NCBI GenBank assembly: GCA_947650365.1
Contig: OX393550.1
Coordinates: 71,433,478 to 71,497,477 of the forward strand
Direction: 5' to 3'
Length of the DNA: 64,000 nt
Source: Chamaelirium japonicum
Taxonomy: Eukaryota; Streptophyta; Magnoliopsida; Liliales; Melanthiaceae
In this document: piece after piece, positions 45,413-56,839 of the stretch
Layout of the letters: each line of letters opens with the position of its first letter
How positions within the stretch are numbered: position 1 is the first letter of the stretch
Notes under the pieces: model-generated
What the model saw: only the letters and a program-made list of their open reading frames with translations
Databases searched by the model: none
What the model was told of the DNA's origin: nothing
Position numbers and translations under genes: made by a program

Positions 45413-48400
45413 ATGGCCTCTCCAGCCGTACCGTCCGTCGTTGCGATCTCTCCACCGCTGAAGGCGGTCGCGTTTCAGTTGTTGTCGGCCAGCGACTGGC
45501 CTGACTGGTCCCTCACCGTCGAGGCCGCTCTCTCCAGTCGTGATCTGTGGGGTCACATCACTGGCGAGGATCCTCCTCCCACTGACTACTCCGGCTCGTC
45601 CTCTGTCACCAACAGTGCTGCATCTTCTGCAGCGACTGCTCCCACGGCCATCACCGTTGCTGCTCTCACGTGGCGCCGCCACGATCAGGCCATCCGGGCG
45701 TACCTCCTGGATTCTGTTGCTCGTCCGCTCCTTGCTCCCATCGGCCGCCTTCCGACAGCGCGCGCGATGTGGGAGTATCTCCGGGACCGTTTTCTCCCGC
45801 GCGGAGGCGCACGCCGGCATCAGCTCATCTGTGACTCGCAGTCTGCACGTCAGGGGGAGCGCACCATTCAGGACTTCTTCAGTCAGATGAGTGCCTACTG
45901 GCATGAGCTGGACTCACTGATCCCGGAGCGGTGTGCCTGCCCCCGCTCCCGGGATTTCCAGCGCTACCTCGACGAGGGCCACCTGCACCAGTTCCTGGCA
46001 GCGCTTCGACCGGACTTTGCTATCATAGCTGCCCAGCTCCTGCACCGTGAGCCACTCCCTCGGCTCGAGGATGCTCTACTCACCTTGGTCGACGAGGAGA
46101 CCCGCCTTCAGACTCAGGGCGCTCGTCCTCCTCCACTTGCTCCTAGCTCCGACTCTGTTCTGGCAGCCGGGTTCTCCGATGAGGCTGTCTTCTGTCACTA
46201 CTGCAAGGAGCCCGGTCACATGAAGCGCGACTGCCCTACACATCCTCCACGCAACCCCCGCTGGGGTCCGGATGAGAGAGCCCCCCGCTGGACTTCGACC
46301 TCTCGCGACGATCGACGCGGCGGTCGAGGTGGACGGGGCCGTGGACGTGGTTCGTCTTCCTTCCGCCACTTTGGTGGTACAGCGGCTACTGTAGAGGCCT
46401 CGCCGCTCCCCACTGCTACTACAGCACCTTCTCAGCCTGAGCCGGACCGTCTTCAGCGCCTGGAGGAGCTCCTTCTCCGCCACCTAGCCTCCACCGGCTC
46501 CGCGACTGCGCACGGCTTGTCTGCCACCTCTGGTACTACTGCTCCATGGATCTTTGACTCGGGTGCCTCCTGTCACCTTACTTTTGACTCTACTGTCCTC
46601 ACGGACTGCTCTCCCACTACCACCCACCAGGAAGTTCGCACTGCGGATGGGACTCTTGTCCCTATTCCGCAATGTGGCTCCATCACCACCACCTCTGACC
46701 CTTCTGGTCGTCTGACCCTACCCCATGTCCATCATGCCCCTCGTCTTAATATTAATCTGATTTCTATCAGTTCTCTTTGCGATTCTGGTCTGACTGTCAC
46801 CTTCACCCCTTCTGTTTGTGTTGTGCAGGATTCGCAGACGGGTCAGAGGATTGGGCTGGGCCGTAGGGCAGGAGGACTCTACCAGTTGGACCATCTCCAT
46901 GTGTCTCCAGTTGCGTCTGTCATGTCTGTCACCTCTGATGCCGACCTGTGGCACAGAAGGTTAGGTCATATATCGAGTGAGCGACTCAAAAGCGTATTCC
47001 GCTCGGGCGCTTTGGGTCGCGCGTCTTTCTCCCCCCTCTCTGTTTGTACGGGTTGTAGACTGGCAAAGCATCTAGCTCTTCCTTTTTCTGCTAGTACTTC
47101 CCAGTCTCATGCTTTATTTGATTTAGTTCACTCAGATGTTTGGGGTCCTGCTCCTGTTGCATCTCTATCGGGTTATATGTATTATGTGTGTTTTATCGAT
47201 GACTATTCTAGGTGCACCTAGGTATATCTCATGCGTCATCGATCTGAAGTACCTCACATCTTTAGGAGATTCACCACTATGATACACACCCAGTTTGGTC
47301 GACACATCAAGACCTTTCGGTCTGATTGTGCCAAGGAGTATCTCTCCTCTGAGATGCGTGAGATTCTTCAGTCTCACGGCACTCTTCACCAGCAGTCCTG
47401 TCCCCACACCCATGAGCAGAACGGCGTTGCCGAACGCAAGCATCGTCATGTCCTTGAGACTGCACGAGCCTTGCTTCTTTCTGCGTCTGTTCCTCACTCC
47501 TACTGGGCTGAGGCTGTCATGACGGCTGTCCACCTCATCAATATCACTCCGTCGTCCGCTCTGTCCGGTGCCACCCCTCACGAGCGCCTTCACTCCAGTC
47601 CACCTGACTACTCTCTTCTTCGCACGTTTGGCTGCACGTGCTTCGTTCTCCTTCCTCCCCATGAGCGCACCAAACTTTCTGCGCGGTCTGTTAGGTGTGT
47701 TCACTTGGGGCTCAGTCGTGAGCACAAGGGGTATCGCTGCTATGATCCCTTAGCTCGTCGGATCCGTGTCTCCCGTCACGTCTCCTTTGTTGAGGATGTC
47801 CCGTATTTTGCACCTGAGTCTCGGGATCTTTCCTTGCCTCCTTCGTCACCTTCCTCGCCCTCCTCACATCTCCACATCCCTGTTCTACCCCCGGTTTCTG
47901 TTGCCCCATCCACGTCTACTCCACCACCACCACCACCTCCTCAGTCTCCATCGCCACCTCCACCACCACCACCTCCTCAGTCTCCCACGCCACCTCCACC
48001 ACCACCCATTACTCGTGTCTATGTACGTCGATCGGCAGCTCCCCCTCCAGAGTCGGTTCTCACTGGTACTCCCTCGCCTGATGCTGTTACCCCCTCCTCC
48101 CCGGTCGTGGATCCTGCTCCTGTTCGGCGCTACCCAGCGCGCGAACATCACCCTCCTGACAGATATGACTACTCTCCTGACAGGTTTGGCTACTCTGCTT
48201 TCCTTTCTGACCCTCCTGACTCTTCTGGCTACTCTGCCAGTGTCTCCTATTCACCATCTTTTCAGGCCTTTCTTACTGCTATACACACCCATCGGGAGCC
48301 CCAGTCGTACCGTGAAGCAGCGTTACATCCAGAGTGGCGGCAAGCCATGTCAGTTGAGCTTGAGGCTTTTCAGCGGACCCAGACCTGGGAGTTGGTGCCT

Positions 48401-49819
48401 TGTCCCTCCGGGGTGGTGCCTGTTAGCTGCAAGTGGATATTCAAGGTCAAGACTCGGCCTGACGGATCCATTGAGCGGCACAAAGCTCGCCTCGTTGCTC
48501 GCGGCTTCTCTTAGGAGTATGGGATTGACTACGAGGAGAAGTTTGTTCCAGTTGCTCGGATGACTACTGTGCGCACCCTCCTAGCTGTGGCAGCTGCTCG
48601 AGGGTGGCCTCTCCATCAGATGGATGTCACCAATGCGTTTCTCCACGGTGATCTCTCCGAGGAAGTCTACATGGCTCCTCCTCCGGGCACTTCAGTTCCT
48701 CCAAAGCACGTGTGTCGGTTGCGCCGAGCCATCTATGGGCTCAAGCAGGCCCCTCGTGCCTGGTTTGAGCGCTTTCGCAGTGCAGTTCTGGCCGCTGGTT
48801 TTGTTGAGCGCCACTCCGATTATGCCTTGTTCACTCGCTCCTCCAATCAGGGCATTGCAGTTCTTCTCCTATATGTGGATGATATGATCATCACTGGGGA
48901 TGACAGTGCCACCATCGCCTCTCTCCAGCGGCACCTCCAGAGTCAGTTTGAGATGAAAGATCTGGGATCTCTTCGCTACTTTTTGGGCCTTGAGATTGCC
49001 CGGTCAGCTCGTGGTCTGTTGGTCTCCCAGCAGAAGTACATCTCCGACATCCTTGCTGATGCTGCTCTTACTGACACGCGCACTGCTGACACACCCATGG
49101 AGCTCAATTTGAAGCTTCTCGCTACAGACGGTGAGCCGCTCCCGGATGTCTCCCGCTACCAGAGGCTGGTCGGGATGCTCGTCTATCTCACCATGACCCG
49201 GCCAGACATTGCCCATGCTGTTGGCATTGTCAGTCAGTTTGTCCAGGCTCCACGTTCAGTACACTATGCCGCTGTTCTTCGGATTATCCGCTACCTCCGG
49301 GGCACCATCACCCGTTCACTCCTGTTTCCCTCCACCTCTCCGTTGGTGCTGTGTACCTACTCCGATGCCGATTGGGCAGGAGATGCAGCTACTCGTCGAT
49401 CGACTACAGGATACTGTGTGTTTCTGGGTGATTCACTGATTTCGTGGCGTAGCAAGAAGCAGGAGTCTGTGGCTCGTTCCAGCACCGAAGCCGAATACCG
49501 GGCTATGGCTTCCACCACCGCCGAAATTGTCTGGCTTCGTCGCCTTCTGCTAGACTTGGGAGTGGTGATCTCCGGCCCCACCCCACTATACTGTGACAAC
49601 CGGAGTGCTATTCAGATTGCTAGCAACCCGGTCTTCCATGAGCGAACAAAGCATATTGAAGTTGATTGTCATTATGTTCGCCAGGCGTTTATCGACCACA
49701 CTATCTCCCTGCCTTTCATTTCATCATCGGAGCAGACTGCTGATTTTCTGACGAAGCCCCTGACGATTGCTCGCTTCCGACATTTTCTAGGCAAACTCTC
49801 GGTTCATGATCCACCGTGA
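45413..49819 (+). pseudogene. copia VI gag-pol polyprotein, two in-frame TAGs
   Basis: 1469 codons in one frame from MASPAVPSVV. Stops: TAG at 47219-47221 (codon 603, in integrase; TGG in V and VII) and TAG at 48512-48514 (codon 1034, early RT; CAG in V and VII). Domains as in copia V: knuckle CHYCKEPGHMKRDC, protease DSGASCHLT, integrase, RT with YVDDMIITGDD, RNase H. All catalytic boxes are readable. Confidence 0.92.
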
Positions 49820-49832
49820 GTTTGAGGGGGAG

Positions 49833-49973
49833 TGTTAATGTAAATACAGTCGGGTCGGGTTTACTGTACAGTCGGGTCGGGTTTGTATGGATATTCATGT
49901 ACATATATTGGGCTTGAGTCCCTCAATGGAATACAATTCTATTCCTCCAAACCCTAGCCGTCATCTCCTAACA
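49833..49973 (+). repeat. 3' LTR of copia VI
   Basis: 141 bp; one difference from the 5' LTR. Confidence 0.95.
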
Positions 49974-50030
49974 ATATAATGGCGTCGTATGGCTGTAGTA
50001 GGTTAAGAGGGATTTTTCTTTTAAAAAAAA

Positions 50031-50070
<40 letters not shown>

Positions 50071-50363
50071 CTCCACCGTGCACAAAATACAGGAACCCAG
50101 AGAGCCTCGGGTTCTACGATTGTTGGTAGCACATTGCGAGGTATTTAGCACAAAATTATAAGCCAAAGTAATTAATGCCAATAATTCAGTTGACAAAGGT
50201 TCAAGAGTAACAATGCATAGATCGAGGACTAGAAGCTCGGTGCACATCAAGGGATATCGTGTTCGGCAACACCAAGAACTATAAAGACGGTCGAAAATTG
50301 GTTTAAATAAACGAATATGATAGGAGTAGTGGCGCTCGAGTTTAACTTGGTCGAAGTTCTTTA

Positions 50364-50492
50364 TGTTAATGTAAATGTAATGGGTCGGGTTTACTGTATA
50401 GTCGGGTCGGGTTTACTGTACATATATTGGGCTTGAGTCCCTCAATGGAATGATTCTGTTCCTCTCCAAACCCTAGCCTCCGTCTCCTAACA
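50364..50492 (+). repeat. 5' LTR of copia VII
   Basis: 129 bp, TGTTAATGTAAATG...CTCCTAACA. Confidence 0.95.
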
Positions 50493-50504
50493 TGGTATCA
50501 GAGC

Positions 50505-51095
50505 TCTAGGGTTCTCTCGTGCGACGACGGCGACGACGGCAGCCCCCCTCCGGCCTCCCTCCACTCGGCAGCCCCTCCTCCGGCCTCCCTCCACCCGGCA
50601 GCCCTCCCCTCCGGCCTTTCCTCCGCCCGGCAGCCCCTCCCCTTCACCCGGCAGTCACCCCCGGCCACTTCTTCACCCGGCATCCCCCCCTCCGGCCCCA
50701 TCTACACCCCGCAGGCCCCCCCCTCCGCCTCCCTCCACCCGGCAGCCCCCCCCTCCGGCCCCATCTGCACCCCGCAGGCCCCCCCCTCCGCCTCCCTCCA
50801 CCTGGCAGCCCCCCCCCTCCGACCCCATCTGCACCCCGCAGGCCCCCCCTCCGCCTCCCTCCACCCGGCAGCCCCCCCTTCCGGCCCCACCTGCACCCCG
50901 CCGGCCCCCCCCTCCACCCGGCAGCATCCTCCGCCTCCCTCCGCACCACCCGAACCCCCTTTTTCCTTGCCGAGCCCCCTACAGCCCCTCCCGGCCCCTC
51001 CTACAGCCCTCCCGACCCCCTCCCGAGCCCCCATACCTCCTCCGCCATCCTACAGCCCCCCCTCCGACACCCCCTGACACCCTACAACATCCTCC
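50505..51095 (+). other. C-rich leader of copia VII
   Basis: Carries about four copies of a 60-70-bp unit between 50660 and 50920 built on CACCCGGCAGCCCCCC, CCTCCGGCCCCATCTGCACC and CCGCAGGCCCCCCCC. Confidence 0.7.
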
Positions 51096-54000
51096 ATGGC
51101 CTCTCCAGCCGTACCGTCTGTCGTTGCGATCTCTCCACCGCTGAAGGCGGTCGCGTTTCAGTTGTCGTCGGCCAGCGATTGGCCTGACTGGTCCCTCACC
51201 GTCGAGGCCGCCCTCTCCAGTCGTGATCTGTGGGGTCACATCACCGGCGAGGATCCTCCTCCCACTGACTACTCCGGCTCGTCCTCTGTCACCAGCAGTG
51301 CTGCATCTTCTGCAGCGACTGCTACCACGGCCATCACCGTTGCTGCTCTTACGTGGCGCCGTCACGATCAGGCCATCCGGGCGTACCTCCTGGACTCGGT
51401 TGCTCGTCCGCTCCTTGCTCCCATCGGCCGCCTTCCGACAGCGCGCGCGATGTGGGAGTATCTCCGGGACCGTTTTCTCCCGCGCGGCGGCGCCCGCCGG
51501 CATCAGCTCATCTGCGACTCGCAGTCTGCCCGTCAGGGGGAGCGTACCATTTAGGACTTCTTCAGTCAGATGAGTGCCTACTGGCATGAGCTGGACTCAC
51601 TGATTCCGGAGCGGTGTGACTGCCCCCGCTCCCGGGACTTTCAGCGCTACCTCGACGAGGGCCACCTGCACCAGTTTCTGGCAGCACTTCGACCGGACTT
51701 TGCTCTCATAGCTGCCCAGCTCCTGCACCGTGAGCCACTCCCTCGGCTCGAGGATGCTCTACTCGCCTTGGTCGACGAGGAGACCCGCCTTCAGACTCAG
51801 GGCGCTCGTCCTCCTCCACTTGCTCCTAGCTCCGACTCTGTCCTGGCAGCCGGGTTCTCCGATGAGGTTGTCTTTTGTCACTACTGCAAGGAGCCCGGCC
51901 ACATGAAGCGCGAGTGCCCTACACGTCCTCCACGCAACCCCCGCTGGGGTCCGGATGAGAGATCCCCCCGTTGGTCTTCCACCTCTCGCGACGATCGATG
52001 CGGCGGTCGAGGTGGACGGGGCCGAGGACGTGGTTCGTCTTCCTTCCGCCACTTTGGTGGTACAGCGGCTACTGCAGAGGCCTCGCCGCTCCCCACTGCT
52101 CCCACAGCTCCTTCGCCGTCTGAGCCGGACCGCCTTCAGCGCCTCGAGGAGCTCCTTCTTCGCCACATAGCCTCCACCGGCTCCGCGACTGCGCACGGCT
52201 TGTCTGCCACCTCTGGTACTACTGCTTCATGGATCTTCGATTCGGGTGCCTCCTGTCACCTTACTTTTGACTCCACTGTCCTCACGGACTGTTCTCCCAC
52301 TACCACCCACCAGGAGGTTCGCACTGCGGATGGGACTCTCGTCCCTATTCCGCAATGTGGCTCTATCACCACCACCTCTGACCCTTCTGGTCGCCTGACC
52401 CTATCCCATGTCCATCATGCCCCCCGTCTTAATATTAATTTGATTTCCATCAGTTCTCTTTGAGACTCTGGCCTGACTGTCACCTTCACCCCTTCTGTTT
52501 GTGTTGTGCAGGATTCGCGGACGGGTCAGAGGATTGGGCTGGGCCGTAGGGCAGGAGGACTCTACCAGTTGGACCATCTTCATGTGTCTTCAGTTGCGTC
52601 TGCCATGTCTGTCACCTCTGATGCCGACCTGGGGCACAGAAGGTTAGGTCATATATCGAGTGATCGACTCAAAAGCGTATTCCGTTCGGGCGCTTTGGGT
52701 CGAGCGTCTTTCTCCCCCCTCTCTGTCTGTACGGGTTGTCGACTGGCAAAGCATCTAGCTCTTCCTTTCTCTGCTAGTACTTCCCAGTCTGATGCTTTAT
52801 TTGATTTAGTTCATTCGGATATTTGGGGTCCTGCTCCTGTTGCTTCTCTATCTGGTTATATGTATTATGTGTGTTTTATTGATGATTATTCTAGGTGCAC
52901 CTGGGTCTATCTCATGCGTCATCGGTCTGAAGTACCTCATATCTTTAGGAGATTCACCACTATGATACATACCCAGTTTGGTCGGCGAATCAAGACCTTT
53001 CGGTCTGATTGTGCCAAGGAGTATCTCTCCTCTGAGATGCGTGAGATTCTTCAGTCTCACGGCACTCTTCACCAGCAGTCCTGTCCCCACACCCATGAGC
53101 AGAACGGCGTTGCCGAACGCAAGCATCGTCATGTCCTTGAGACTGCACGAGCCTTGCTTCTCTCTGCGTCTGTTCCTCACTCCTACTGGGCTGAAGCTGT
53201 CATGACGGCTGTCCACCTCATCAATATCACTCCGTCGTCTGCTCTGTCTGGTGCCACCCCTCACGAGCGCCTTCACTCCAGTCCACCTGACTACTCTCTT
53301 CTTCGCACGTTTGGCTGCACGTGCTTCGTTCTTCTTCCTCCCCATGAGCGCACCAAACTTTCTGCGATGTCTGTTTGGTGTGTTCACTTGGGGCTCAGTC
53401 GTGAGCACAAGGGGTATCGTTGCTATGATCCCTTAGCTCGTCGGATCCGTGTCTCCCGTCACGTCTCCTTTATTGAGGATGTTCCGTACTTTGCACCTGA
53501 GTCTCGGGATCTTTCCTTGCCTACTTCGTCATCCTCCTCGCCCTCCTCACATCTCCACATCCCTGTTCTACCCCCGGTTTCTGTTGCCCCATCCACGCCT
53601 ACTACACCACCACCACCACCTCCTCAGTCTCCATCACCACCTCCACCACCACCACCACCTCCTCAGTCCCCCACGCCACCTCCACCACCACCTGTTACTC
53701 GTGTCTATGTTCGTCGGTCTGCAGCTCCTCCTCCAGCGTCGGTTCACACTAGTACTCCCTCACCTGATGCTGCTGCCCCCTCCTCCCCGGTCGTGGATCC
53801 TGCTCCTGTTCGGCGCTACCCAGCGCGCGAACATCACCCTCCTGCCAGATACGACTACTCTCCTGACAGGTTTGGCTACTCTGTTTCTCCCTCTGACTCT
53901 CCTGACTCTTCTGGCTACTCTGCCAGTGTCTCCTATTCACCATCCTTTCAGGCCTTTCTTACTGCTATACACACCCATCGGGAGCCCCGATCGTACCGTG

Positions 54001-55505
54001 AGGCAGCGTTACATCCAGAGTGGCGGCAGGCCATGTCAGTTGAGCTTGAGGCTTTTCAGCGGACCCAGACCTGGGAGTTGGTGCCCTGTCCCTCCGGGGT
54101 GGTGCCTGTTAGCTGCAAGTGGATATTCAAGGTCAAGACTCGGCCTGATGGATCCATTGAGCGGCACAAGGCTCACCTCGTTGCTCGTGGCTTCTCCCAG
54201 GAGTATGGGATTGACTACGAGGAGACGTTTGCTCCGGTTGCTCGGATGACTACTGTGTGCACCCTCTTAGCTGTGGCAGCTGCTCGAGGGTGGCCTCTCC
54301 ATCAGATGGATGTCACCAATGCGTTTCTCCACGGTGATCTCTCCGAGGAAGTCTACATGGCTCCTCCTCCGGGCACTTCAGTTCCTCCAGGGCACGTGTG
54401 TCGGTTGCGCCGAGCCATCTATGGGCTCAAGCAGGCCCCTCGTGCCTGGTTTGAGCGATTTCGCAGTGCAGTTCTGGCCGCCGGGTTTGTTGAGCGTCAC
54501 TCCGACTATGCCTTGTTCACTCGCTCCTCCAGTCAGGGCATTGCAGTTCTTCTCCTCTATGTGGATGATATGATCATCACTGGGGATGACAGTGCCACCA
54601 TCGCCTCTCTCCAGCGGCACCTCCAGAGTCAGTTTGAGATGAAAGATCTGGGCTCTCTTCGCTACTTTCTGGGCCTTGAGATTGCCAGGTCTTCCCGTGG
54701 CCTGTTGGTCTCACAGCAGAAGTATATCTCCGACATCCTTGTTGATGCTGCGCTTACTGACACACGTACTGCTGACACACCCATGGAGCTCAATTTGAAG
54801 CTTCTAGCTACAGATGGTGAGCCGCTCCAGGACGTCTCCCGCTACCAGAGGTTGGTTGGGATGCTTGTCTATCTCACCATGACCCGGCCAGACATTGCCC
54901 ATGCTGTTGGCATTGTCAGTCAGTTTGTTCAGGCTCCACGGTCAGTACACCATGCAGCTGTTCTCCGGATTATCCGCTACCTCCGGGGCACTATCACCCG
55001 TTCACTACTGTTTCCCTCCACCTCTCCGTTGGTGCTGCGCGCCTACTCAGATGCAGATTGGGCAGGAGATGCAGACACTCGTCGATCTACTACAGGATAC
55101 TGTGTGTTTCTGGGTGACTCACTGATTTCGTGGCGCAGCAAGAAGCGGGAGTCTGTTGCTCGCTCCAGCACCGAAGCCGAATACAGGGCTATGGCTTCCA
55201 CCACCGCCGAGATTGTCTGGCTTCGCCGTCTTCTGCTTGATTTGGGAGTGGTGATATCCGGGCCGACCCCTCTCTTCTGTGACAACCGGAGTGCTATTCA
55301 GATTGCTAGCAATCCGGTCTTCCATGAGCGAACAAAGCATATTGAAGTTGACTGTCATTATGTTCGCCAGGCGTTTATCGATCACACCATCTCCCTGCCT
55401 TTCATTCCCTCATCGGAGCAGACTGCTGATTTTCTGACGAAGCCACTGACGACTGCTCGCTTCAGACATTTTCTAGGCAAACTCTCGGTTCATGATCCAC
55501 CGTGA
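51096..55505 (+). pseudogene. copia VII gag-pol polyprotein, two in-frame stops
   Basis: 1470 codons in one frame. Stops: TAG at 51552-51554 (codon 153, gag; CAG in V and VI) and TGA at 52461-52463 (codon 456, after protease; TGC in V and VI). The remaining 1000-codon stretch from 52506 has intact integrase, hinge, RT (YVDDMIITGDD) and RNase H. One zinc-region histidine codon is changed (LGHRRLGH where V and VI have LWHRRLGH). Confidence 0.92.
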
Positions 55506-55518
55506 GTTTGAGGGAGAG

Positions 55519-55647
55519 TGTTAATGTAAATGTAATGGGTCGGGTTTACTGTATAGTCGGGTCGGGTTTACTGTACATATATTGGGCTTGAGTCCCTCAA
55601 TGGAATGATTCTGTTCCTCTCCAAACCCTAGCCTCCGTCTCCTAACA
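55519..55647 (+). repeat. 3' LTR of copia VII
   Basis: 129 bp, identical to the 5' LTR, followed by cttta. Confidence 0.95.
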
Positions 55648-55859
55648 CTTTAATACATAATGGCATCGTACGGCTGTAGTAGGTTAAGAGGAATTTTAAA
55701 AAAAAATTAAAAAATGCTACTCTCTCTCTCTCTCTCCTCCACCGCGACAAAATACAGGAACCTCGAGAGCCTCGGGTTCTACGATTGTTGGTAGCACATT
55801 GTGAGGTACAACATTTTGCACAAAATTAAGCCAAGGTAATTAATGGCAAAAATAAGTTG

Positions 55860-56051
55860 ATGCATAACCCCCCGTATCTGCTCCAGATGACACTCACTGT
55901 TCTTCGTCTGCACCCCATTTCTGATTTCTTCAGGTTTGGTTGCTTCTTGCTATCTTGTTCCAAACTCATTCCACCCTTGCACAGCATAAGAAATGGAAAA
56001 AAAAAAAAAAAATTGAACCGAAAATGCTGTTGAGGCGGATTTTACCCTCAC
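55860..56051. other. CYP37 intron 1, distal part
   Basis: Intron next to exon 1; A-rich tract at 55997-56015. The proposed splice donor GTGAGG begins at 56051 on the minus strand. Confidence 0.5.
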
Positions 56052-56234
56052 CGGCGGAAATGTGTTCTTCTCCGAGATTCCGGTGCGATCGGTCCTCCGG
56101 CCCCGGCCCCGGCCCCGGCCCCGGCCCCGCATTACCAGGAGAGGGGAAGGGGGAAGGAGAGCCCGCCTCATCGCGAAAATTCTCACGGGCGGAAGGGTGG
56201 GATGGATGCAGCAGCAGCTTAACGGAGACGCCAT
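56052..56234 (-). CDS. CYP37: CYP37 exon 1, transit peptide (inferred)
   Basis: 183 bp, 61 codons from ATG at 56234, ending at CCGCCG before donor GTGAGG, phase 0 like exon 2. The peptide starts MASPLSCCCIHP, is rich in Ser/Arg/Pro with few acidic residues, and looks like a chloroplast transit peptide; recalled CYP37 proteins also start MASPLS. Exon 1 plus the start of exon 2 gives about the same number of residues before the lumen signal as in Arabidopsis CYP37. A (CCGGCC)n repeat (56098-56129) encodes an Arg-Gly run. The 34.9-kb gap to exon 2 makes the link an inference; another gene start is possible. Confidence 0.6.
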
Positions 56235-56351
56235 GGATGGACGGATACACACGCACGCACACAAACAGTTGGTCCTAGTCTGCCGCTTTATCCTCCCCCA
56301 ACTCGCGCGAGCTCTCTCCCATGCCTCACTTTCTATCTAGAAATTTTAAAA
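56235..56351 (-). promoter_or_regulatory. putative CYP37 core promoter and 5' UTR
   Basis: Minus-strand upstream DNA has a GA/CT-rich stretch, CTCGCGCGAG and a weak TATA-like GGATAAAG (56286-56293) about 55 bp before the ATG. No strong TATA box. Bounded upstream by a MITE. Confidence 0.3.
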
Positions 56352-56601
56352 AGGTAAATTACACTTTGCCCCCTGAAGTTTAGCTCAAAAACACTTAAAC
56401 CCCTCTGTAGTTTATTTTGTTCCAAATCACTCCCTGAAGTTTGAAATGTTAGCACAATACCCCTTTTGTCAACTACTTAATTTCCTCATCCGGTAATTTT
56501 TATCTTATCAAAACTGAATTGAAGGGGGGCAAAATATAGTTTTTTAACTATAGAGAGTGTTTTTTGAGTTAAACTTTAGGGGGGCAAAGTGTAATTTATC
56601 C
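56352..56601. mobile_element. MITE with 9-bp TSD (Mutator-like)
   Basis: 250 bp. Flanks attttaaaa at 56343-56351 and 56602-56610 are identical 9-mers. Inverted ends AGGTAAATTACACTTTGCCC and GGATAAATTACACTTTGCCC, complementary over about 40 bp. A 9-bp duplication suggests a Mutator-type origin. Lies within about 120 bp upstream of the proposed CYP37 ATG. Confidence 0.85.
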
Positions 56602-56610
56602 ATTTTAAAA

Positions 56611-56839
56611 TGAACGAAGAAAATTGTCGGTTGTCGCTGGGTACAGCTCGAGTCCCGGCCTGGTCTGAAAACACATCCAGCAATGCTATTCATACGAGAG
56701 CATTTTTTTTCTATGGGGCTGAGATGACAGGCCAAGGATCCAGCACAACAGATGCATGTGCCCTCGCAATTCCGAATTAACTAAGCTGCAGGCAGGGAAA
56801 GACCCCCAGCAGAAACTGGTATGGTCTTATGTCACGGAG
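56611..56839. other. unassigned spacer
   Basis: No gene recognised; upstream flank of CYP37. Confidence 0.4.

Larger units (their letters stand above)
44724..49973 (+). mobile_element. copia VI: young full-length copia
   Basis: 141-bp LTRs (44724-44864 and 49833-49973) differ at one base. Perfect duplication atata (44719-44723 and 49974-49978). Primer site at 44865, polypurine tract GTTTGAGGGGGAG. Its LTR has an extra GTATGGATATTCATGTACAT stretch compared with V and VII, so it is a sub-lineage. Confidence 0.95.
44546..50192. repeat. tandem duplication, unit 1 (split by copia VI)
   Basis: Flanking sequence 44546-44723 plus 49979-50192 (about 392 bp without the insert) recurs as unit 2 (50193-50363 plus 55653-55859). 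Shared landmarks: ACAAAGGTTCAAGAGTAAC, GGTCGAAGTTCTTTAATA, TCGGGTTCTACGATTGTTGG. Each half differs by several substitutions and a (CT)n length change. Content is otherwise unrecognised. Confidence 0.9.
50364..55647 (+). mobile_element. copia VII: youngest copia
   Basis: 129-bp LTRs (50364-50492 and 55519-55647) are identical by eye. Perfect duplication cttta (50359-50363 and 55648-55652). Primer site at 50493. The polypurine tract is GTTTGAGGGAGAG, with an A breaking the G run. Coding sequence is very close to V and VI. Confidence 0.95.
50193..55859. repeat. tandem duplication, unit 2 (split by copia VII)
   Basis: Second copy of the roughly 0.39-kb host unit, directly abutting unit 1 at 50192/50193. 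Flank parts are 50193-50363 and 55653-55859. Confidence 0.9.
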
